Shown here one piece after another: positions 61,411 to 64,000 of a DNA stretch of 64,000 nucleotides. The notes below the pieces were generated by a model. That model searched no databases, had not been told where the DNA came from, and saw only the letters and a list, made by a program, of their open reading frames with translations. Position 1 is the first letter of the stretch. Every line of letters begins with the position of its first letter. The position numbers and the translations under genes are program-made. Source of the DNA: Taeniopygia guttata (Eukaryota > Chordata > Aves > Passeriformes > Estrildidae); assembly GCF_048771995.1 (NCBI RefSeq), contig NC_133050.1, positions 5,034,501 through 5,098,500 on the forward strand, written 5' to 3'.

Positions 61411-63243
61411 TGGTTTGGAGGAGGGATTTTTCCACCACACGGAGCCGCGAACCAGGCTTGGGCTCCGTCAATGGGACACAGCCACTGCTCGATAATTCCA
61501 CACAACTCCCTCTTGTTGGGGAGCTGAGCCAAACCCCAAATATTCTTCCCAGGATGTTCCACGGGTCTGCAAGTTTGAGACGGGAAGGAGGAGGGACCTG
61601 GTCAGGTTGTTGTGCAAAATGTTTTTGTCTTTGCAGGGTTTTTGGAACTCAGACCCTTGCTGCAAGGGACAACATGATCAATTGCTGCATTTCCAGACTG
61701 GTTCCCCCAAAGCTGCCCCTGCAGGGGGGGGGTTTCCAGCCAGCCCTGCCCTGAAAACCATCAAAGGCCCTTGCAGAGCCACTGCTTGGGCTCCCTTTCG
61801 GTTTTGTGCTTCTTGCAAGGCTGAGCACACCACAGCCAGGCCATTTCCGCTCACAGAATTCTCACCTCTGCAGCAGCTCTAAAGCTGCCAGAATCAAAGC
61901 CAAGGGTGTGGGGGGGACCCTCATGTACTGGCTGCCACCTGGGTGCGGCCAGAGCAGGGCTGGGCAGTGGCCACCCCTGTGCAGTGGGGCTGGGCCATGG
62001 CCACCCCTGTGCAGTGGGGCTGGGCCATGGCTGGTCTCCAGCCCTGGACTGACAGGGGAGCCCAGGATGTGCCATCCCCAGAAACAGGCACACGGGCAGG
62101 AATGTGCAGGGACATTTCTGGAAGTGCCAAACCCATGATAGGATGTGTCACCCCTGGACTGGATTTCCCCGAAACAAGGACCTCCCAGGACAGGACTCCC
62201 CTGGTTTTCCCCCCAGACATAACCCCCTTCCCTTTCCCATCGGACTCTCAGCACAGCCTCTTCCTTCTTGTCCAGGAAAAAGACAGTGAAAGTGTTGAGG
62301 GGCACAGCCCAGCACCTCCATCCCCCACAGACTCTCCACCCTTCCCTGCACCCCCCACACCCCACTTTTCCCCTCCATTGGGTCCCCCCTACCCGTTCCC
62401 TGCTCAGGTGCTCCCTGGGATTGCTGAGCCAGAATCCAGTGGTGAGGGGACATGGCACAAAAGTGAGGAAAATAAGGGAAAAACAGGAAGAGAGGAAAAA
62501 GTCAAGGGCAGGGGCAGGCACAGAGGCAGAGCTATCCAGGACCCCCATGTGAGGCCTGCCCAGAAAATGAGCACCCCAGGGTGGAGGCTGTGCTGGGCCC
62601 TGGGTCACCCCAAAATCTGAGGCACCCAGAGAAGGAGCTGTGACCCCCATGCCCTCCTAGGCACTGCCCATCCCTGTAACCCCCATTCCCCTGGGACCCC
62701 AATCATGGGATCCCCATTCCTCCCCATTCCTTCTGTCCCCATTTCACTGGGGCCCCCATCCCTGTATTGCAATTTCCCAGGATTTCCATTCCCAAGGAAT
62801 TCCATCCCAGTAATTCCAGTCCCTCTGACCTCCCTTCCCTTGGGGACCTTGATTCCCCCAGGAATCCCTTTCCCCTGGCACCTCCATTCCTTGGCCCTCA
62901 TCCCATGATCACAAATCCCTGGACACCACGTTGTTCTGGAACCGCCAGTCCTGAGTCTGAGTCCACCCAACCCTTGGGACCCCCATTCCCCTGAGACCCC
63001 ATCCCTGGGCACCCCATTCCACCTCAGCCTCCAAATTCTGCCAACACCACGTCTCCACCATGTCCCACCATCACCCCCATGTCCCACCAGGTCCCCACCC
63101 TGCCCCCATCCTGTGGCCACCCTGCCCCCACCAAGGGCCACCTACACGTGGGGACGAGCCGTGGCCTCGCTTCCTTCCCCTTCATCCGAAGAGCCGCCAG
63201 CCAGGGCAGCGGTGGCCACAGCAGGCGGGGACAGCCAGTCCAC

Positions 63244-64000
63244 ATGGCTGGGGACACCGGGATGGCCGGGAAGGTGGCACTGCTCCTGTGGGGTGAGTGC
63301 CCCGGGCACGGGACTGACAGCCGGGGATGGGCCCTGGTGAGACAGAGACCGGTGGGGAGGGGGCACAGGGGGGCTGCGGGGTCCCCTGAGGTCCCCAAGG
63401 CCAGCAGGGCATTCGACTCCAGTGTGACCAGAGTTGTGGGGTGGCTGTGGGCAGAGCAACAGAGGGATAGTGATGTTGGGACAGGGATGTGGCAGAAGGA
63501 ACCTTGGGACTAGGGCAGCTGTGGGGAGAGGGACAGGAGAATACGGATGCAGGACAGGGACAAGGGCCACATGCCATGAGGATGGGCCATGGGGACAGGT
63601 GCCACCAGAGTGGGATGGTGGGCATAGGGCCATGGGGATGTGGCTGTGCAGACAGGTGTTGTAGGGCTGGTGGAGGTGACCTGTGCAAACATGGGCTGTC
63701 CACAGTGTCCCCGTGTCTTGCCTCAGACAAGGGTGACTGAGGTGTCCCTGTACTCAAGACCTCCATGCTCTACCAGTGTTCCCATGGGGACAGTTTGAGG
63801 ACAGCCCCCACACCACATGCCCCCAGATGGTGCTGTCCCTGCAGGGCCACGCCCACCCAGCCCTGTCCTTTCTCCCTTCCAGCCCAGACCCTCGGCCTCG
63901 CTGGTGAGTCCTCGGAGGATGCCATGTCCCCTCACCTCACTGTCCCCAGCCCCTTGGTGGCCCTGGCAGGCTGGTGTGCCCTGTCACCCACAGGTGCCCA
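63244..64000 (+). CDS. Fc receptor-like receptor, copy 6 (partial, 5' end only)
   Basis: Signal exon 63244-63292, the 21-bp mini-exon 63883-63903 and the first seven bases of the Ig domain 1 exon from 63994 are present before the window ends. They are identical in layout to the other copies. Start context and splice sites are intact. Whether the rest of the gene is intact cannot be seen. Confidence 0.85.

Larger units (their letters stand above)
60318..64000 (+). repeat. FCRL array unit 6 (cut by window end)
   Basis: Holds a solo LTR (60388-60729), an LTR-like element (60859-61410), two copies of the 30-bp repeat (61969-62028), the diverged 5' flank also found in unit 5 (62565-63010) and the first exons of FCRL copy 6. 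No gene was recognised in 61420-63240. The array evidently continues past the window. Confidence 0.85.

Noticed and set aside
1-64000. tRNA, rRNA or microRNA genes
   Set aside because: No cloverleaf, rRNA core or convincing hairpin was recognised by eye. The tRNA-Phe match is only the retroviral primer site.

Overview
The window looks like nuclear DNA from a bird, most likely a songbird. Genes have many small exons with GT/AG introns. The introns are short and GC-rich, as on an avian microchromosome. Two host gene families can be recognised: the ciliary gene CFAP45 (one copy) and an inhibitory Fc-receptor-like (FCRL) gene repeated in tandem at least six times. In mammals CFAP45 and the FCR/FCRL/SLAM genes also lie in one chromosomal neighbourhood. 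The species call is an inference; no marker fixes it.

Layout. 1-165 is a stray inverted copy of a piece of the tandem unit. 340-1020 may hold the 3' end of a minus-strand gene. 2054-5378 holds ten coding exons of CFAP45; its N-terminal exon was not found. A near-perfect RFX X-box lies 5' of it at 1615-1628. 5580-10905 is a graveyard of avian retrovirus fossils in both orientations, with further LTRs nested inside. From 10906 to the end the window is a head-to-tail array of a basic unit of about 7.5 kb, each carrying one ten-exon FCRL gene. The initiator codons lie at 12706, 24640, 32153, 43781, 55429 and 63244; the last gene is cut by the window edge.

Each FCRL gene encodes a split signal peptide with a 21-bp mini-exon (a family hallmark), four C2-type Ig domains, one transmembrane helix and a tail with two ITIM-type tyrosine motifs. 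These are surface receptors predicted to dampen immune-cell signalling through SH2-domain phosphatases. Copies 1, 3 and 5 read open throughout. Copies 2 and 4 carry different disabling changes in the third Ig exon.

Between the genes each unit carries a 32-bp minisatellite whose core is a very good match to the CTCF binding motif (11, 4, 6, 2 and 3 motifs in the successive spacers), then a CpG-rich segment. A fixed site follows, which is empty (two units), holds a 4.15-kb provirus (three units) or holds a solo LTR (one unit). Every insertion has the same target duplication, so one insertion was spread by duplication of the host DNA. Sequence variants shared by copies 2 and 4 and by copies 3 and 5 suggest that a two-gene block was duplicated. 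Disagreement between these pairings and the provirus pattern and 5' flank types suggests later exchange between units.
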